Shown: positions 8,236 through 16,887 of the stretch, piece by piece
How the letters are laid out: every line of letters begins with the position of its first letter
Position numbering within the stretch: position 1 is the first letter of the stretch
NCBI RefSeq assembly: GCF_001718195.1
Contig: NZ_MCNV01000001.1
Location: 186,001-250,000 of the forward strand
Direction: 5' to 3'
DNA length: 64,000 nt
DNA from: Paraburkholderia nodosa
Lineage (GTDB): Bacteria; Pseudomonadota; Gammaproteobacteria; Burkholderiales; Burkholderiaceae
The notes under the pieces: generated by a model
What the model was told of the DNA's origin: nothing
Seen by the model: only the letters and a program-made list of their open reading frames with translations
Databases searched by the model: none
Position numbers and translations under genes: made by a program

Positions 8236-10011
8236 TTAGAACGTACGCGCCTTCGGCGGCACGGACTCGACGGTCAGCGGTTGCATGTGGACCGGCTTGT
8301 AATCGAGTCGGTCGCCTTCGCTGAACCAGAGCGTATGGCGCAGCCAGTTTTCGTCGTCGCGGTGTTCGAAGTCGCTCTGTGCGTGTGCACCACGGCTTTC
8401 CTTACGGGCTTCAGCCGAAACCATCGTTGCGCGTGCAACTTCGATAAGGTTCGCCACTTCGAGCGCTTCCACGCGCGCCGTGTTGAACACCTTCGACTTG
8501 TCCTTCAGGTGAATGTGCTTCGCGCGCTCAGCGATCTCCGCGATGTCCTTCACGCCGTCTGCCAGCAGCTTCGACGTGCGGAACACGCCTGCGTGCTTCT
8601 GCATCGAGCCGCGGATGTCGTTCGCGACGCTTTGCGCGTACTCGCCCGAGGTCGACTTGTCGAGCTCGGCAAGGCGCGAGAGCGCGAAGTCGGCGGCGTC
8701 GGCCGGCAGCGGCTTGTGGTCCTTGAGCTCCTTGACATGCTTGACGATGTGGTTGCCAGCCGCACGGCCAAACACCACGAGGTCGAGCAGCGAGTTCGTG
8801 CCGAGACGGTTTGCGCCGTGCACCGAGACGCACGAGCATTCGCCCACGGCGTAGAAGCCGTTGACGACTTCTTCGTGACCCTTGGGCGTGCCAACGACCT
8901 GGCCGTTGATGTTCGTCGGAATACCGCCCATCTGGTAGTGGATGGTCGGCACGACCGGGATCGGCTCCTTGATACAGTCCACGTTCGCGAACTTGAGCGC
9001 GATTTCGCGGATCGACGGCAGACGCTTCATGATCGTCTCGGCGCCGATGTGCGAAAGGTCGAGCAGCACGTGGTCCTTGTGCGGACCCACGCCGCGGCCT
9101 TCCTTGATTTCCTGGTCCATCGAACGCGAAACGAAGTCGCGCGGCGCCAGGTCCTTCAGGGTCGGCGCGTAACGCTCCATGAAGCGCTCGCCGTTCGAGT
9201 TACGCAGAATGCCGCCTTCGCCGCGCACGCCTTCCGTGATCAGCACGCCCGCGCCGGCCACGCCGGTCGGGTGGAACTGCCAGAACTCCATGTCCTGCAG
9301 CGCGATGCCCGAACGGGCCGCCATGCCGAGGCCGTCACCGGTATTGATGAACGCGTTGGTCGATGCCGCGAAGATCCGGCCCGCGCCGCCCGTGGCGAAC
9401 AGCGTGGTCTTGCCTTCGAGGATGTAGACGTCGCCCGTTTCCATTTCGAGCGCGGTCACGCCGAGCACGTCGCCGTCGGCGTCGCGGATCAGGTCGAGCG
9501 CCATCCATTCGACGAAGAACGTGGTCTTCGCCGCGACGTTCTGCTGGTACAGCGTGTGCAGCAGCGCGTGGCCGGTACGGTCAGCAGCAGCACAGGCGCG
9601 CTGAACCGGCTTCTCGCCGTAGTTGGCCGTGTGGCCGCCGAACGGGCGCTGGTAGATCGTGCCGTCGGCGTTACGGTCGAACGGCATGCCCATGTGTTCG
9701 AGCTCGTACACGGCGTTCGGCGCTTCACGGCACATGAACTCGATCGCGTCCTGGTCGCCGAGCCAGTCGGAACCCTTGATCGTGTCGTAGAAGTGGTAGT
9801 GCCAGTTGTCTTCGCTCATGTTGCCGAGCGAGGCGCCGATGCCGCCCTGTGCCGCCACCGTGTGCGAACGCGTGGGGAATACCTTCGAGAGCACACAAAC
9901 CGACAGGCCAGCGCGCGCGAGTTGCAGCGAAGCGCGCATCCCCGAGCCGCCAGCACCGACGATGACCACGTCGAACTTGCGACGCGGCAATGAATTCTTG
10001 ATTGCAGCCAT
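8236..10011 (-). CDS. sdhA: Succinate dehydrogenase flavoprotein subunit
   Basis: A 591-residue flavoprotein that oxidises succinate to fumarate. The dinucleotide-binding motif [13 protein letters not shown] is at about 15-27. The FAD is attached covalently through the His in [13 protein letters not shown]. The active-site region includes [16 protein letters not shown] and YQMGGIPTN, and [21 protein letters not shown] closes the FAD domain. The ATG at 10011 gives [14 protein letters not shown], the usual beginning; the frame stays open further upstream through the sdhD region only as a shadow. It begins 4 bases after the sdhD stop, which suggests translational coupling. Confidence 0.97.
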   Translation of the reverse strand: MAAIKNSLPRRKFDVVIVGAGGSGMRASLQLARAGLSVCVLSKVFPTRSHTVAAQGGIGASLGNMSEDNWHYHFYDTIKGSDWLGDQDAIEFMCREAPNAVYELEHMGMPFDRNADGTIYQRPFGGHTANYGEKPVQRACAAADRTGHALLHTLYQQNVAAKTTFFVEWMALDLIRDADGDVLGVTALEMETGDVYILEGKTTLFATGGAGRIFAASTNAFINTGDGLGMAARSGIALQDMEFWQFHPTGVAGAGVLITEGVRGEGGILRNSNGERFMERYAPTLKDLAPRDFVSRSMDQEIKEGRGVGPHKDHVLLDLSHIGAETIMKRLPSIREIALKFANVDCIKEPIPVVPTIHYQMGGIPTNINGQVVGTPKGHEEVVNGFYAVGECSCVSVHGANRLGTNSLLDLVVFGRAAGNHIVKHVKELKDHKPLPADAADFALSRLAELDKSTSGEYAQSVANDIRGSMQKHAGVFRTSKLLADGVKDIAEIAERAKHIHLKDKSKVFNTARVEALEVANLIEVARATMVSAEARKESRGAHAQSDFEHRDDENWLRHTLWFSEGDRLDYKPVHMQPLTVESVPPKARTF

Positions 10012-10015
10012 TCTT

Positions 10016-10384
10016 TTACACTCTCCAGAGAATCTGAGCGGCGTAGCCGAGGCTGCCCAGCAGCCATGCGATCGTGAGGACGTCCAGCGTGATGCGCAGG
10101 CCGACCGGCTTGATGTAGTCCATCCAGATGTCACGCACACCGACCCACGCGTGCAGGAACAGCGCGATCAGGGTGACGAACGTCGCGAGCTTCATCCACT
10201 GCGCGGCGAAGATCGAGGCCCAGCCGTCATACGAGAAGTCGTGCGCGCCGAAGAACAGCACGAGCAGCACGATCGTGTAGATCGCCATGATCACGGCGGT
10301 GGCGCGTTGCGCGATCCAGTCGCGAATGCCGTAGTGAGCGCCGACGACAAGGCGCTTCGGACCGATACCGTTATTAGCCGACAT
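10016..10384 (-). CDS. sdhD: Succinate dehydrogenase membrane anchor subunit SdhD
   Basis: A 122-residue hydrophobic anchor with three membrane helices (about 27-47, 64-82 and 95-118). With SdhC it forms the quinone site and holds haem b. The conserved [16 protein letters not shown] segment at 79-94 contains the haem-proximal His and the Tyr and Asp residues of the SdhD family. It is encoded 3 bases after sdhC. Confidence 0.93.
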   Translation of the reverse strand: MSANNGIGPKRLVVGAHYGIRDWIAQRATAVIMAIYTIVLLVLFFGAHDFSYDGWASIFAAQWMKLATFVTLIALFLHAWVGVRDIWMDYIKPVGLRITLDVLTIAWLLGSLGYAAQILWRV

Positions 10385-10387
10385 TTT

Positions 10388-10804
10388 TTAGAACGCTCCG
10401 AAGAGTTTTGCCGCAAAGGCGATCGTGAGGACCGTGGAGATGATCACGACGACGAGGGAGGTCGACTTGCCTTTTTCCTTGCTCACGAGGCCATGGTTGA
10501 AGTCCATGCACAGGTGACGCACGCCAGCGCAGAAGTGAAACAGGAACGCCCACCCGAGGACCAGCACGATGAGCTTGACGATGATATTGGAGAGGAAGCC
10601 CTTGAATACCTCGAAGCTAAGCTCCGAAGTGAGGCTCTGGTCCAACAGGAACAAGATGAAAGGCAGGAACAGGAACAACAACGCACCGCTGACGCGGTGG
10701 CCGATCGACACACGACCGGCCAGAGGCAGGCGGTATGCGAACAATATCTGCCCAAGCCCGATGTTCCGGTATTCCGGCCTCGGTTTTTTTGCGGCTTCTG
10801 CCAT
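10388..10804 (-). CDS. sdhC: Succinate dehydrogenase cytochrome b556 subunit
   Basis: A 138-residue membrane anchor with three helices (about 38-56, 72-95 and 118-136). The motif HFCAGVRHLCMDF at 90-102 supplies the haem b axial ligand (H90, equivalent to H84 of Escherichia coli SdhC), and SIGHRVSGALLF is the quinone-site helix with its Ser and Arg. It is the first gene of the sdhCDAB operon; AGGGG precedes the ATG. A short dyad lies in the leader just upstream and the GntR-family gene is 149 bases further up on the same strand. Confidence 0.95.
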   Translation of the reverse strand: MAEAAKKPRPEYRNIGLGQILFAYRLPLAGRVSIGHRVSGALLFLFLPFILFLLDQSLTSELSFEVFKGFLSNIIVKLIVLVLGWAFLFHFCAGVRHLCMDFNHGLVSKEKGKSTSLVVVIISTVLTIAFAAKLFGAF

Positions 10805-10820
10805 GCTAGACCCCTACTAT

Positions 10821-10845
10821 GTGTTAACACTAATTCGCAATTTTA
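10821..10845 (-). promoter_or_regulatory. Candidate sdhC -10 box with leader palindrome
   Basis: On the minus strand TAAAAT (10840-10845) is a good -10 box, placing the start of transcription near 10833. The -35 position is weak, so the promoter may need an activator. The perfect 10-bp palindrome GTGTTAACAC (10821-10830) lies right at the inferred start of the transcript, where a bound protein would block initiation. No matching protein is identified. Confidence 0.4.
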
Positions 10846-10953
10846 GCGCCTTTTCATATCGCGCTGCAGCGAAATCCACGTCGGGTACGGCTGGTGGTGC
10901 GCGCAAGCAAAGGCACTCTGGGGAAGGCTCCGCGCCTTTTGCGCGGTCGCCCG

Positions 10954-11760
10954 TCAACTCAAATCGTTCTGATAGTAGTACCCGGTTGTGACATACCATC
11001 CGCGGCGCACCTCGACCGGCCGGTCTCCATAGGTATAGGACACGCGCTCGACCGACAGCAAAGGAAAACCTGCGGGCACCTTGAGAAGATCGGCCACCGA
11101 GGGCTCCGCGGCCACGGCGCGGATCTTCTCGGTTGCACGAATCATGCGCGTGCCGAATTCCGCCTCGAACATGGCGTAGAGCGGGCCTTTGTACTCGGCG
11201 AGGCGCTCGCTCGTGAGCCCGCGGAACACCCCGCCGGGCAGCCAGATTTCGTCGAGCACGGTGCTCTCGCCGTCGAACTGCAAGAGACGCCGGATCAGTA
11301 CAACTGGGTCCGAGGGCTTGAGGTCGAGCTGGCGAGCGATCTCAGCCGAAGCGCGCAAGCGCCGGCACTCGAGCAGCTTGCTCACGTGCGGGTGCTCCGC
11401 GCCGTCATCGGCGAGTAATCTAAGAAAGCGAAACTGGGCGCGCTCTTCGTTGTGCGTTGCAACAAACGTGCCCTTGCCCTGGCGGCGCACCAGCAGATTG
11501 TCGGCAGCCAGCTCGTCGATCGCCTTGCGCACGGTCCCCTGGCTCACCTTGTAACGGGCGGCCAGTTCGACTTCGCTGGGGATGATTTCGCCGGGCTTCC
11601 ATTCGCCGGACTCGAGGCTCTGGGTAATGAGCCCCTTGATCTGCTGGTACAGCGGACTGAAGGTCGGGGACGGCGGAACCGCGGGCGCAGACACTTGAGC
11701 CCCGCTCTCGGGAGCGGTGGAATTCGCGTTGCTGGCCGGGTTTGCACTCATGGCGCGCAT
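10954..11760 (-). CDS. GntR-family (HutC/UTRA) transcriptional regulator
   Basis: A regulator of about 268 residues. The N-terminal winged helix (about 35-105) has PLYQQIKGLITQSLESGEW, IIPSEVELAARYKVSQGTVR and NLLVRRQGKGTFV, the canonical GntR sequence. The C-terminal half is a UTRA effector domain (about 125-265), with LLSVERVSYTYGDRPVEVRR and a terminal GYYYQNDLS. The start is uncertain: ATGs occur at 11784, 11760 and 11751, and AGGGGG lies 12 bases before 11760. It stands upstream of sdhC on the same strand and divergent from mdh, with a perfect palindrome in front, so it probably controls one or both TCA arms and itself. The ligand is unknown; a TCA intermediate or related acid is an inference from context. 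Confidence 0.88.
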   Translation of the reverse strand: MRAMSANPASNANSTAPESGAQVSAPAVPPSPTFSPLYQQIKGLITQSLESGEWKPGEIIPSEVELAARYKVSQGTVRKAIDELAADNLLVRRQGKGTFVATHNEERAQFRFLRLLADDGAEHPHVSKLLECRRLRASAEIARQLDLKPSDPVVLIRRLLQFDGESTVLDEIWLPGGVFRGLTSERLAEYKGPLYAMFEAEFGTRMIRATEKIRAVAAEPSVADLLKVPAGFPLLSVERVSYTYGDRPVEVRRGWYVTTGYYYQNDLS

Positions 11761-11805
11761 TTCAACATAAAGCCCCCTACGCATCAAGCATTTTGCCTGC
11801 AATAG

Positions 11806-11827
11806 TTATGTCTTATATAAGACATAA
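11806..11827. promoter_or_regulatory. Perfect 22-bp palindrome, candidate GntR operator
   Basis: The 22 bases are exactly self-complementary; the half-site is TTATGTCTTAT. It lies 46 bases upstream of the chosen GntR start and 8 bases before the -35 box of a rightward promoter. Its size and symmetry fit a HutC-type GntR dimer. I saw no second full copy in front of gltA, sdhC or acnA. Confidence 0.6.
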
Positions 11828-11834
11828 GATACTG

Positions 11835-11863
11835 TTGACTTTGACCCTGACGACTCCTACACT
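11835..11863 (+). promoter_or_regulatory. Sigma-70 promoter reading toward mdh
   Basis: TTGACT (11835-11840) and TACACT (11858-11863) are separated by exactly 17 bases. The promoter faces mdh, whose start codon is about 485 bases downstream, and it abuts the 22-bp palindrome on its upstream side. Confidence 0.5.
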
Positions 11864-12353
11864 CCCGATCGAGCAAGGGTTTGCGGGCGGCCTGCATGCT
11901 AATTTCAGGACATGAAAACGGCATGACGAAGAGGCGCCGCCGGCTGCATCCACCTCGTGGCGAATGCGCCGCGAGCCGCCTTGCACGATGCTGTTCCCTC
12001 ACGCAGTAAACGCAGTAAAGGTTTCGATCCGCCCAGCCGGCACGCGTGAGTCGTTGCGCGCCGCGCGTCTGTGGGAGAGCCCGAGCGAGCTGTTGCAGGA
12101 GTCGGCACACGCGAAGCGGCCAGCGTCTGGCGTCCCTCGAAGGGCGCCCCGTTCACCTCTTGCCATGTTGCACAGGTTACCGGCACGGCGGTCCGTGCCG
12201 GCGGCGCACGCTTCACGGCTTGTCAGTCATGGTCGTTCCAGTGAAGCGCGCACGCCGGCGATCAAGACCGCCTGTTTCACCTACGCTTCGTGTATCGCGC
12301 ATATAGAATGGCGTTTTACCCTGGCGTCTAACGCATCTTCCTGGAGATTTTCA
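11864..12353. other. Intergenic stretch between the GntR palindrome and mdh
   Basis: About 490 bases with no gene I can support. The mdh frame is open upstream for a long way, but it lacks family similarity before residue 1 of Mdh. A second possible -10 box (TATAGAAT, about 12302-12309) lies about 45 bases before the mdh start codon, so mdh may have a proximal promoter as well as the distal one. A small RNA or leader element is possible but not shown. Confidence 0.4.
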
Positions 12354-13340
12354 ATGGCTAAGCCCGCAAAGCGCGTTGCCGTCACCGGCGCCGCAGGTCA
12401 GATCGCTTACTCCCTGCTGTTCCGCATTGCGAATGGCGACCTGCTCGGCAAGGATCAGCCCGTCATCCTGCAACTGCTCGACCTGCCGCAAGCGCAAGCC
12501 GCCGTCAAGGGCGTCGTGATGGAACTGGACGACTGCGCATTCCCGCTGCTCGCGGGCGTGGTCATCACCGACGACCCGAAGGTCGCGTTCAAGGACGCCG
12601 ACGTCGCCCTGCTGGTCGGCGCACGTCCGCGCTCGAAGGGCATGGAGCGTAAGGACCTGCTCTCGGCCAACGCGGAAATCTTCACGGTTCAGGGCAAGGC
12701 GCTGAACGACGTCGCCAGCCGCGACGTGAAGGTGCTGGTCGTCGGCAACCCGGCCAACACGAACGCCTACATCGCCATGAAGTCGGCTCCGGACCTGCCG
12801 AAGAAGAACTTCACCGCCATGCTGCGTCTGGACCACAACCGCGCGCTCTCGCAACTGGCCGCCAAGTCGGGCAAGCCGGTCGCTTCGATCGAGAAGCTCG
12901 CCGTGTGGGGCAACCACTCGCCGACGATGTACCCCGACTTCCGTGTCGCAACGGCGGAAGGCCAGTCGCTGACCAAGCTGATCAACGACGACGAATGGAA
13001 CCGCAACACGTTCATCCCGACGGTCGGCAAGCGCGGCGCGGCGATCATCGAAGCGCGCGGCCTCTCGTCGGCAGCTTCGGCCGCCAACGCTGCAATCGAC
13101 CACGTGCGTGACTGGGTCCTCGGCACGAACGGCAAGTGGGTCACGATGGGTATCCCGTCGGACGGCTCGTACGGCATCCCCGAAGACATCATCTACGGCG
13201 TGCCGGTGACCTGCGAAAACGGCGAATACAAGCGCGTGGAAGGCCTCGAAATCGACGCGTTCTCGCGCGAGAAGATGGACGGCACGCTGGCTGAGCTGCT
13301 CGAAGAGCGCGAAGGCGTCGCTCACCTGCTCGGCAAGTAA
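12354..13340 (+). CDS. mdh: Malate dehydrogenase (NAD-dependent, type 2)
   Basis: A 328-residue lactate/malate dehydrogenase-fold enzyme oxidising malate to oxaloacetate. The NAD-binding motif [15 protein letters not shown] lies near the N-terminus. [16 protein letters not shown] carries the substrate-binding arginines of the mobile loop, [10 protein letters not shown] follows, RLDHNRA holds the catalytic Asp region, and [13 protein letters not shown] contains the catalytic His. This is the cytosolic-type group usual in Burkholderia. GGAG lies upstream of the ATG. It is divergent from the GntR gene and closed by a hairpin at 13352-13391. Confidence 0.97.
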
Positions 13341-13351
13341 GCCAGCTGGAC

Positions 13352-13391
13352 GAACGGAACGCGCGTTTGACGCCCGTTCCGTTCTGCTTTA
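13352..13391 (+). terminator. Terminator-like hairpin after mdh
   Basis: Arms GAACGGAACG (13352-13361) and CGTTCCGTTC (13375-13384) form a perfect 10-bp stem, followed by TGCTTTAT. The T run is short, so termination may be partial. Confidence 0.6.
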
Positions 13392-13428
13392 TGGCACGCG
13401 GGGCAGCCTCCGCGGCCCGCCTCGACCC

Positions 13429-13466
13429 GATCCGCATGCGCCTTGCCGGCAGGGCGCATGCGGATC
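13429..13466 (+). repeat. Long inverted repeat before the CitE-like gene
   Basis: Arms GATCCGCATGCGCC (13429-13442) and GGCGCATGCGGATC (13453-13466) are exact complements over 14 bases with a 10-base loop. It has no T run and ends 37 bases before the CitE-like start codon, so it is more likely a leader hairpin or a REP-like element than a terminator. Confidence 0.6.
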
Positions 13467-13503
13467 CGGTATCTCCTACAAAACTCGACTCCCGACGCCG
13501 AAG

Positions 13504-14517
13504 ATGCGCGCCATTCTGCCAGCCGAAGTGCTGTTTGACGGCGAAGCGCCGCCCGCCATCCTGCCCGCATGCGACCACTACGCGGGCAGTGAGAAGCTGA
13601 TGCTCAAATCGCTCGCGCTGCAGCAGCAGTTGGGCCCGGTATTCGACATCACGCTCGATTGCGAAGACGGCGCGCAGGTGGGCCGCGAAGCCGAACACGC
13701 CGAACTCGTGGCGTCGTTCATCGGCGGCGAACACGACCGCTTCGGCCGCGTCGGCGTGCGCATCCACGATTTCCATCACCCGCACTGGCGCGACGACGTG
13801 CGCATGATCCTGCGCGCCGCGAAGCGCGCGCCGGCCTTCATCACCGTGCCGAAGATCCGCGCCGTGGGCGACGCCGCCGAAATGACGGCGTTCATCGAGG
13901 CCACGCGCGTCGAGATGGGCATCGACAGGCCCATACCCGTTCAATTGCTCGTCGAAACGCACGGCGCACTCGCGCGCGTGTTCGACCTCGCCGCGCTGCG
14001 CGGGGTCGAGTCGCTGAGCTTCGGGCTGATGGATTTCGTCTCCGCGCACGACGGCGCGATTCCCGATACGGCCATGCGCTCGCCCGGCCAGTTCGACCAC
14101 CCGCTCGTACGCCGCGCAAAGCTTGAAATAGCGGCCGCGTGCCACGCGTTCGGCCGCGTGCCCTCGCACAATGTCAGTACGGAAGTGCGCGACATGGACG
14201 TGGTGGCGAACGACGCGCGCCGCGCACGCAACGAGTTCGGCTACACGCGCATGTGGAGCATTCACCCGGCGCAGATTCCCGCAATCGTGGCCGCTTTCGC
14301 GCCGCGCGACGAAGAAATCGCGCTGGCCGCCGAAATCCTGCTGGCCGCGCAGCACGCACAATGGGGTCCGACACGCCACGGCGACACGCTGCACGACCGC
14401 GCGAGCTATCGCTATTACTGGTCCGTGCTGCGCCGCGCGCGCGCCACGGGCCGCGCCGTGCCGGCCGAAGCGGCGCCGCTGTTCGCGAGCGGGGAGCCGA
14501 CGCGGGAGTCGGCATGA
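13504..14517 (+). CDS. HpcH/HpaI aldolase / citrate lyase beta (CitE)-like protein
   Basis: A 337-residue TIM-barrel protein of the CitE-like group. These enzymes cleave or form acyl-CoA beta-hydroxy acids such as malyl-CoA, citramalyl-CoA or citryl-CoA. Visible motifs are DITLDCEDGAQVG with metal- and substrate-binding acidic residues, FITVPKIR, LLVETHGALARVFDLA with a metal-binding Glu, SLSFGLMDFVSAH and MWSIHPAQI. It has no companion CitD or CitF, so a true citrate lyase complex is unlikely and a stand-alone acyl-CoA lyase or thioesterase is more probable. The RBS is weak. It lies between mdh and prpD in a rightward series; the precise substrate is unknown. Confidence 0.82.
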   Translation: MRAILPAEVLFDGEAPPAILPACDHYAGSEKLMLKSLALQQQLGPVFDITLDCEDGAQVGREAEHAELVASFIGGEHDRFGRVGVRIHDFHHPHWRDDVRMILRAAKRAPAFITVPKIRAVGDAAEMTAFIEATRVEMGIDRPIPVQLLVETHGALARVFDLAALRGVESLSFGLMDFVSAHDGAIPDTAMRSPGQFDHPLVRRAKLEIAAACHAFGRVPSHNVSTEVRDMDVVANDARRARNEFGYTRMWSIHPAQIPAIVAAFAPRDEEIALAAEILLAAQHAQWGPTRHGDTLHDRASYRYYWSVLRRARATGRAVPAEAAPLFASGEPTRESA

Positions 14518-14803
14518 ATGCGCGCCGGGAAGACGCAGAAAACGTTTTCAACATACTGCGCCAAGGCAAACAGGCGCATCGCGCGCCACCTGGCGCAGCG
14601 ACGGCAGTCACGGACAGTTACAGGCAGTTACTTGCGAACCACGGCGCAAACAACACCGGGCCGGAGAAATTGAAGTTCATGGCGATAAATAGGTGAAAAT
14701 AGCGTCCGCTGCGCGCTTTCGGGGCGCGCGCAGTGCAAACGGCGGTTGCCTGTTCAACCGCGCACTGATCAACCGCTTTTAGATAGATAAAGGTTTGACA
14801 CTC

Positions 14804-15328
14804 ATGAAGAAACTGCTGATCGCCGCTGTCATCGGCACGCTGTCCTCGACGCTGATGCTGGCTGCCACCGACGCCGCCGCACAAGGCACGTCGACCACGA
14901 CCGCCAAGAAGCCGGCTCCGAAGCATCGCATCATCAAGCGCAAGGCCAACCCGGCCAAGGAAGCGAAGATGGATCCGGTCCCGGAAGGCTCGGAGCACTG
15001 GAGTTGCGCTGAAGGCGCACAATTCGACCTGAAGGGCGACATGGCGCGTGACCAGATCGTCACCGTTCACTGGGCGAACAAGAACTACAACCTGCCGCGT
15101 CAGGTCACGACCACGGGCGCCGACCGCTTCCACGACGCCGCTACCGGCCTCGACCTCGTCGTGATCCCGACGAAGGCCATGCTGTTCTCGGACAAGGACA
15201 GCTCGCGTCTGGCCGACGAGTGCAAGACTGTTGCAATGCAGCAGGGCGCAATGGCGCCGACCCAGGCTCAAGCGCTGAACCCGGCTAACCGCGCTCCGGC
15301 AGCCGCCAGCGGCGCCGCGGGCCAGTAA
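14804..15328 (+). CDS. Periplasmic protein with an MliC-like region
   Basis: A 174-residue exported protein. [19 protein letters not shown] begins a signal peptide cleaved near AAAQG (about residue 27). A basic linker (35-55) is followed by a domain at 64-142 with C68 and C140, likely a disulfide, and [15 protein letters not shown] in the middle. Spacing, cysteines and the central LPR...GADRF segment resemble MliC/PliC lysozyme-inhibitor folds, but the similarity is only by eye. The tail is Ala-, Gln- and Pro-rich. AAAGG precedes the ATG. It lies 19 bases before prpD, an odd place for a cell-envelope protein. The 286 bases upstream hold only a doubtful 60-codon frame. Confidence 0.7.
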   Translation: MKKLLIAAVIGTLSSTLMLAATDAAAQGTSTTTAKKPAPKHRIIKRKANPAKEAKMDPVPEGSEHWSCAEGAQFDLKGDMARDQIVTVHWANKNYNLPRQVTTTGADRFHDAATGLDLVVIPTKAMLFSDKDSSRLADECKTVAMQQGAMAPTQAQALNPANRAPAAASGAAGQ

Positions 15329-15347
15329 GGACCGCAGGATCGCCTCG

Positions 15348-16811
15348 ATGTCCGCCCTGATCTCCAACGTCAGGCCGCAGCCGGACCAGGTACTGGTCGA
15401 TATCGTCGACTACGTGCTGGGCGGGTTTGCCAAAGGCGGGGTTGACAGCGCGCTCGCGCTGACGACGGCCCGGCATTGCCTGATCGATACCCTCGGCTGC
15501 GGACTCGAGGCGCTCTCCTACCCCGCCTGCACCAAGTTGCTGGGACCGATCGTGCCGGGCACGATCGTCCCGCACGGTGCGAAAGTGCCCGGCACGCCAT
15601 TCCAGCTCGATCCGGTTCAGGCCGCGTTCAACATCGGCGCGATGATCCGCTGGCTCGACTTCAACGACACCTGGCTCGCCGCCGAATGGGGCCATCCGTC
15701 GGATAACCTGGGCGGCATCCTCGCGACCGCCGACTGGCTCTCGCGCACCGCCGTCGCCCAGGGCAAGTCGCCGCTCACCATGCAGCATGTGCTCGAAGGC
15801 ATGGTGAAGGCGCACGAGATCCAGGGCTGCATTGCGCTGGAAAACTCGTTCAACCAGGTCGGTCTCGACCATGTGCTACTGGTGAAGCTCGCCTCCACCG
15901 CCGTGGTCGGACAAATGCTCGGGCTCACGCGCGACGAGCTGATCAACGCCGTTTCGCTCGCGATGGTCGACGGCCAGTCGCTGCGCACCTACCGCCACGC
16001 GCCCAATACGGGCTCGCGCAAGTCGTGGGCCGCAGGCGACGCCACCTCGCGCGCCGTGCGCCTAGCGCTCATGGCGAAAACGGGCGAGATGGGCTATCCC
16101 TCGGCGCTCACGGCAAAAACGTGGGGCTTCTACGACGTCTCGTTCAAGGGACAGCCGTTCAGGTTTCAGCGCCCCTACGGCACGTATGTCATGGAAAACG
16201 TGCTGTTCAAGATTTCGTTCCCCGCCGAATTCCACGCGCAGACCGCTGCCGAAGCCGCGATGACGCTGCACGGCATGCTGGCGCAACGCGGCAAGACGGC
16301 TGGGGACATCAAACGCATCACCATCCGCACGCATGAAGCGGCCATCCGCATCATCGACAAGAGCGGCCCGCTTGCCAACCCGGCCGATCGCGACCACTGT
16401 ATCCAGTACATGGTCGCCGTGCCGCTGATCTTCGGCCGCCTCACCGCCTCCGACTACGAAGACGACGTCGCGAGCGACCCGCGCATCGACGCGCTGCGCG
16501 CGAAGACGGTATGCGTGGAAGACCCGCAATTTACGAAGGATTATCACGATCCGGACAAGCGCTCGATCGCGAATGCGCTCACCATAGAGCTCATCGACGG
16601 CACGACGCTCGACGAGGTCGTAGTCGAGTACCCGATCGGCCACAAGCGGCGCCGCGAAGAAGGCATTCCGCTGCTGATCGAGAAGTTTCGAATCAACCTC
16701 GCGCGCCGCTTCCCCGCGAAGCAGCAGCAGGCGATTCTCGATGTCTCGCTCGACGAGGCGCGGCTTTGCGCCCTGCCCGTCAACGAGTACGTCGACATGT
16801 ATGTGATCTGA
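15348..16811 (+). CDS. prpD: 2-Methylcitrate dehydratase / MmgE-PrpD family
   Basis: A 487-residue protein of the MmgE/PrpD family, close in length to Escherichia coli PrpD (483). It dehydrates 2-methylcitrate to 2-methyl-cis-aconitate in propionate breakdown and may also act weakly on citrate. Recognisable segments are [58 protein letters not shown] and a C-terminal [19 protein letters not shown]. The companion genes prpB and prpC are absent, and the gene is instead followed 76 bases later by acnA. This arrangement suggests a bifunctional role within the TCA block. Confidence 0.9.
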   Translation: MSALISNVRPQPDQVLVDIVDYVLGGFAKGGVDSALALTTARHCLIDTLGCGLEALSYPACTKLLGPIVPGTIVPHGAKVPGTPFQLDPVQAAFNIGAMIRWLDFNDTWLAAEWGHPSDNLGGILATADWLSRTAVAQGKSPLTMQHVLEGMVKAHEIQGCIALENSFNQVGLDHVLLVKLASTAVVGQMLGLTRDELINAVSLAMVDGQSLRTYRHAPNTGSRKSWAAGDATSRAVRLALMAKTGEMGYPSALTAKTWGFYDVSFKGQPFRFQRPYGTYVMENVLFKISFPAEFHAQTAAEAAMTLHGMLAQRGKTAGDIKRITIRTHEAAIRIIDKSGPLANPADRDHCIQYMVAVPLIFGRLTASDYEDDVASDPRIDALRAKTVCVEDPQFTKDYHDPDKRSIANALTIELIDGTTLDEVVVEYPIGHKRRREEGIPLLIEKFRINLARRFPAKQQQAILDVSLDEARLCALPVNEYVDMYVI

Positions 16812-16887
16812 GCAATCAGGCAGGTATCAGTGACAGCAGCAAACGAGCAGTAAGCGTTATTTCCGCGATTAAACGAAGGAAAACACT

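Noticed and set aside
8281..9993. A 570-codon frame antisense to sdhA
   Set aside because: sdhA is complete and unmistakable on the other strand.
10930..10946. CCGCGC/GCGCGG hairpin between the GntR and sdhC genes as a terminator
   Set aside because: The stem is only 6 bp and lacks a T run on the minus strand, so termination is doubtful.
14514..14696. A 60-codon frame whose ATG overlaps the stop of the CitE-like gene
   Set aside because: The ATGA overlap is attractive, but the product shows no fold, family or bias that separates it from chance; it was left out of the gene list.
14618..15367. A 249-codon leftward frame covering the MliC-like gene
   Set aside because: The rightward frame has a signal peptide, paired cysteines and an RBS; the leftward one has none of these.
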